A stretch of 41,873 bases of DNA from Fimenecus sp051881335. Lineage in GTDB: Bacteria > Bacillota > Clostridia > Oscillospirales > Acutalibacteraceae. Below are positions 40,356-41,873 of this stretch, one piece after another. The stretch's first letter is position 1. Each line of letters opens with the position of its first letter. A program made the position numbers and the translations under genes. The stretch spans positions 1 through 41,873 of the forward strand of contig JBJEPR010000183.1 of the NCBI GenBank assembly GCA_051881335.1, given 5' to 3'. The notes beneath the pieces are model-generated. The model saw only the letters and a list, made by a program, of their open reading frames with translations. It did not search any database and was not told the DNA's origin.

Positions 40356-41105
40356 TCACTCCTTTCTTACCGCATATACGGCGCGTTCACTCGTGTCGGT
40401 CAGCGGATTTTCCGTGTACCCGTCAAACACGCCGAGCACCGTAAAGCCTGCATTTTTGAGCATTTCCTCCCATTCTGCACCTGAATAAGCACATTCCGAG
40501 AATTGCTCGCTTTCGCGTTCATAAATCGGCTCGTCGTCGCTTGCAGGGATAAAAAAGTCGAGCGAAATATCCACGGTTTTTTCGTCGGGTTGCAATTCAT
40601 TTTGCCACACGCAGTAGACCGCGTCGGTATCATATACAAAAGTATTGTTCCCCAAAATCTCGCGGTGCTTGTAAAGGGTATTCGTGTCAAAAAGCAATAT
40701 CCCGCCCGGATTTAAAAACAATGCTACGCGCCGAAGCGTTTCTTCCACCGCGGCGCGCGACGGCAAATGGTTGAGTGCGTCGAGCGTGCAGACCGCCGCG
40801 TCTACCGTGCCGTACAAATCCAACCGCGTCATATCCTGACATAAAAATAAAATGTTTTGCCTCGCCGCGAAGGCTTTTTCCTGTGCAACAGCGAGCATAT
40901 CGGGCGAGATATCCGCACCGATGACCTCAAATCCCGCTTCGGAGAGCCGCACCGACAGTGTGCCGGTACCACAGCCCAAATCAAGCAAAAGCCCTCTGTC
41001 AAGCCCGTAACACTTCAACAGAGAGCAAATGGATTTTGACATCGCGGTATAATCGACATTGTCGGTCAATATATCGTAAAAATCGGCAAAGACTTCGTAA
41101 CTCAT
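40356..41105 (-). CDS. Class I SAM-dependent methyltransferase
   Basis: A 249-residue methyltransferase with the SAM-binding motif I LLLDLGCGTGTLSVRL, motif II VIGADIS, and the post-II segment LCQDMTRLDLYGTVDAAVCT. The N-terminus MSYEVFADFYDILTDNVDY is typical of a group of Firmicutes methyltransferases often found near yerC or comE-like genes. The substrate is unknown. The start overlaps the yerC stop (ATGA) and the stop overlaps the hslO ribosome site, so the three genes are tightly coupled. Confidence 0.88.
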   Translation of the reverse strand: MSYEVFADFYDILTDNVDYTAMSKSICSLLKCYGLDRGLLLDLGCGTGTLSVRLSEAGFEVIGADISPDMLAVAQEKAFAARQNILFLCQDMTRLDLYGTVDAAVCTLDALNHLPSRAAVEETLRRVALFLNPGGILLFDTNTLYKHREILGNNTFVYDTDAVYCVWQNELQPDEKTVDISLDFFIPASDDEPIYERESEQFSECAYSGAEWEEMLKNAGFTVLGVFDGYTENPLTDTSERAVYAVRKE

Positions 41106-41410
41106 TGCGCGTCCTTTTTGCGCGCCGCGACGCGGTCAAACAGCTTTTCATAGCCGTTGCACCCAAACTGTAAAGAGCGGTTGACGCGGCTGATGGTCGC
41201 GGTGGACGCACCCGTTTCCTTTACGATGTCGGAGTATACGCGTTTTTCCGAAAGCATTTTCGCCACGACAATGCGCTGAGAAATCGCCTGCAATTCGTTG
41301 ACGGTGCACAAATCCTCAAAAAAATCATAGCATTCGTCCATCGATTGCAGAGAAAGAATACAGTCGAACAAAAAATCCATATTGTCACTTTTAATTTTGC
41401 TGTTTGCCAT
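41102..41410 (-). CDS. yerC: YerC/YecD family TrpR-like regulator
   Basis: A 102-residue DNA-binding protein related to the Trp repressor fold. ELQAISQRIVVAKMLSEKRV followed by YSDIVKETGASTATISRVNR is the family helix-turn-helix with its characteristic ATISRV recognition helix. Family length is about 100 residues, which supports the start at ATG 41410 (GGGAGG upstream at 11-base spacing) over an upstream extension to 41470. The regulated genes are unknown; autoregulation of its operon with the methyltransferase and hslO is plausible. Confidence 0.88.
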   Translation of the reverse strand: MANSKIKSDNMDFLFDCILSLQSMDECYDFFEDLCTVNELQAISQRIVVAKMLSEKRVYSDIVKETGASTATISRVNRSLQFGCNGYEKLFDRVAARKKDAQ

Positions 41411-41601
41411 TTTGCTTGAAACCTCCCGCACAAAGCGAAATTGGATATTCCTTTTTTCACATTTTAGCACACTAAACTTGAAAAGTAAACAGCCAAAAAC
41501 GCGAAAATGTGGGTGGAATTTTAGGAAAACACAAGATATAGTATTTTACATAGAAACAGAAATTTTTCTGAAAAAAATTCTGAATTTTTTTCATTTTTCG
41601 G

Positions 41602-41630
41602 TTGACACGGCGGCGGTTTTGTGATATTCT
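41602..41630 (+). promoter_or_regulatory. Promoter of the tRNA cluster
   Basis: Consensus TTGACA (41602-41607), 17-base spacer, TATTCT (41625-41630), ending 31 bases before the first tRNA. It is the closest match to consensus in the window, as expected for a stable-RNA promoter. Confidence 0.85.
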
Positions 41631-41661
41631 AATTCAGCCGTCAAAATCACGGCGGCAGTTC

Positions 41662-41737
41662 GGGAGCATAGCTCAGCTGGGAGAGCATCTGCCTTACAAG
41701 CAGAGGGTCACAGGTTCGAGCCCTGTTGTTCCCACCA
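41662..41737 (+). tRNA. tRNA-Val (anticodon UAC)
   Basis: 76 bases with encoded CCA. Acceptor GGGAGCA / TGTTCCC, D arm GCTCAGCTGGGAGAGC, anticodon arm TCTGC-CTTACAA-GCAGA with TAC, and T arm ACAGG-TTCGAGC-CCTGT. Confidence 0.96.
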
Positions 41738-41739
41738 AT

Positions 41740-41816
41740 GGCCCGGTAGTTCAGCTGGTTAGAACGCTAGCCTGTCACGCTAGAGGTCGACGGTTCGATC
41801 CCGTTCCGGGTCGCCA
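41740..41816 (+). tRNA. tRNA-Asp (anticodon GUC)
   Basis: 77 bases with encoded CCA. Acceptor GGCCCGG / CCGGGTC, anticodon arm CTAGC-CTGTCAC-GCTAG with GTC, and T arm with TTCGATC. It is two bases from tRNA-Val. Confidence 0.96.
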
Positions 41817-41821
41817 CATTT

Positions 41822-41873
41822 GCCTCTGTAGCTCAGTTGGTAGAGCAGGGGACTGAAAATCCCCGTGTCATTG
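41822..41873 (+). tRNA. tRNA-Phe (anticodon GAA), cut by window end
   Basis: The 5' part only: acceptor GCCTCTG, TA, D arm GCTCAGTTGGTAGAGC, anticodon arm GGGGA-CTGAAAA-TCCCC with GAA. The T arm and 3' end lie beyond the window. Confidence 0.88.

Overview
The window looks like an origin-proximal segment of a Gram-positive, endospore-forming member of the class Clostridia. The evidence is the gene order dnaN-yaaA-recF-remB-gyrB-gyrA (the Bacillus/Clostridium arrangement beside oriC), a SpoVT gene, GatCAB, the DapL variant of lysine synthesis and the Firmicutes families YerC, DUF370 and LCP. A family such as Oscillospirales is only a guess. dnaA, if present, lies left of base 1.

Layout. Bases 1-466 are a repeat-rich, then AT-rich, region upstream of dnaN. 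From 467 to 26539 nearly every gene is on the + strand: the replication/topoisomerase block; a CPBP membrane protease, tadA and the Fe-S carrier Mrp; guaB, a RAYT-type transposase and glyA; an ANTAR protein; dapF and dapL; gatCAB; a family 4 uracil-DNA glycosylase and a GH13 glycosidase; a DUF554 membrane protein; and an HD-domain dNTPase. At 26607-27757 a small AT-rich insertion carrying one unrecognised gene sits in the 3' end of a 23S rRNA uracil methyltransferase gene. It is bounded by a 14-bp direct repeat. Beyond it lie a 45-codon gene with its own promoter and terminator, a lipoprotein gene, spoVT and a small membrane protein. A minus-strand block follows (aspS, broken RAYT, purB, zinc-ribbon membrane protein, galU), then an LCP gene on +, then minus-strand yerC, methyltransferase and hslO. 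The window ends in a tRNA cluster (Val, Asp, partial Phe).

The most distinctive content is a dense set of small palindromic repeats. Family 1 has the GTAG foot plus hairpin expected of REP elements. It occurs singly and as head-to-head pairs (GTAG outermost at both ends), and its stems vary in a compensatory way. Two RAYT-like genes are present, and each carries, inside its reading frame, a head-to-head pair of these same REPs that brackets the HUH catalytic segment. Family 2 is a unit of about 90 bp with hairpin-forming terminal inverted repeats, usually next to a family 1 element. Family 3 is a multi-hairpin element; two long copies lie as direct repeats on either side of gatCAB. These three families fill most of the non-coding space.

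Most of the genes are housekeeping functions: DNA replication and supercoiling, purine, one-carbon and lysine/peptidoglycan precursor synthesis, tRNA charging, repair and envelope. The accessory content is the REP/RAYT system, the 1.1-kb insertion and the small orphan gene.
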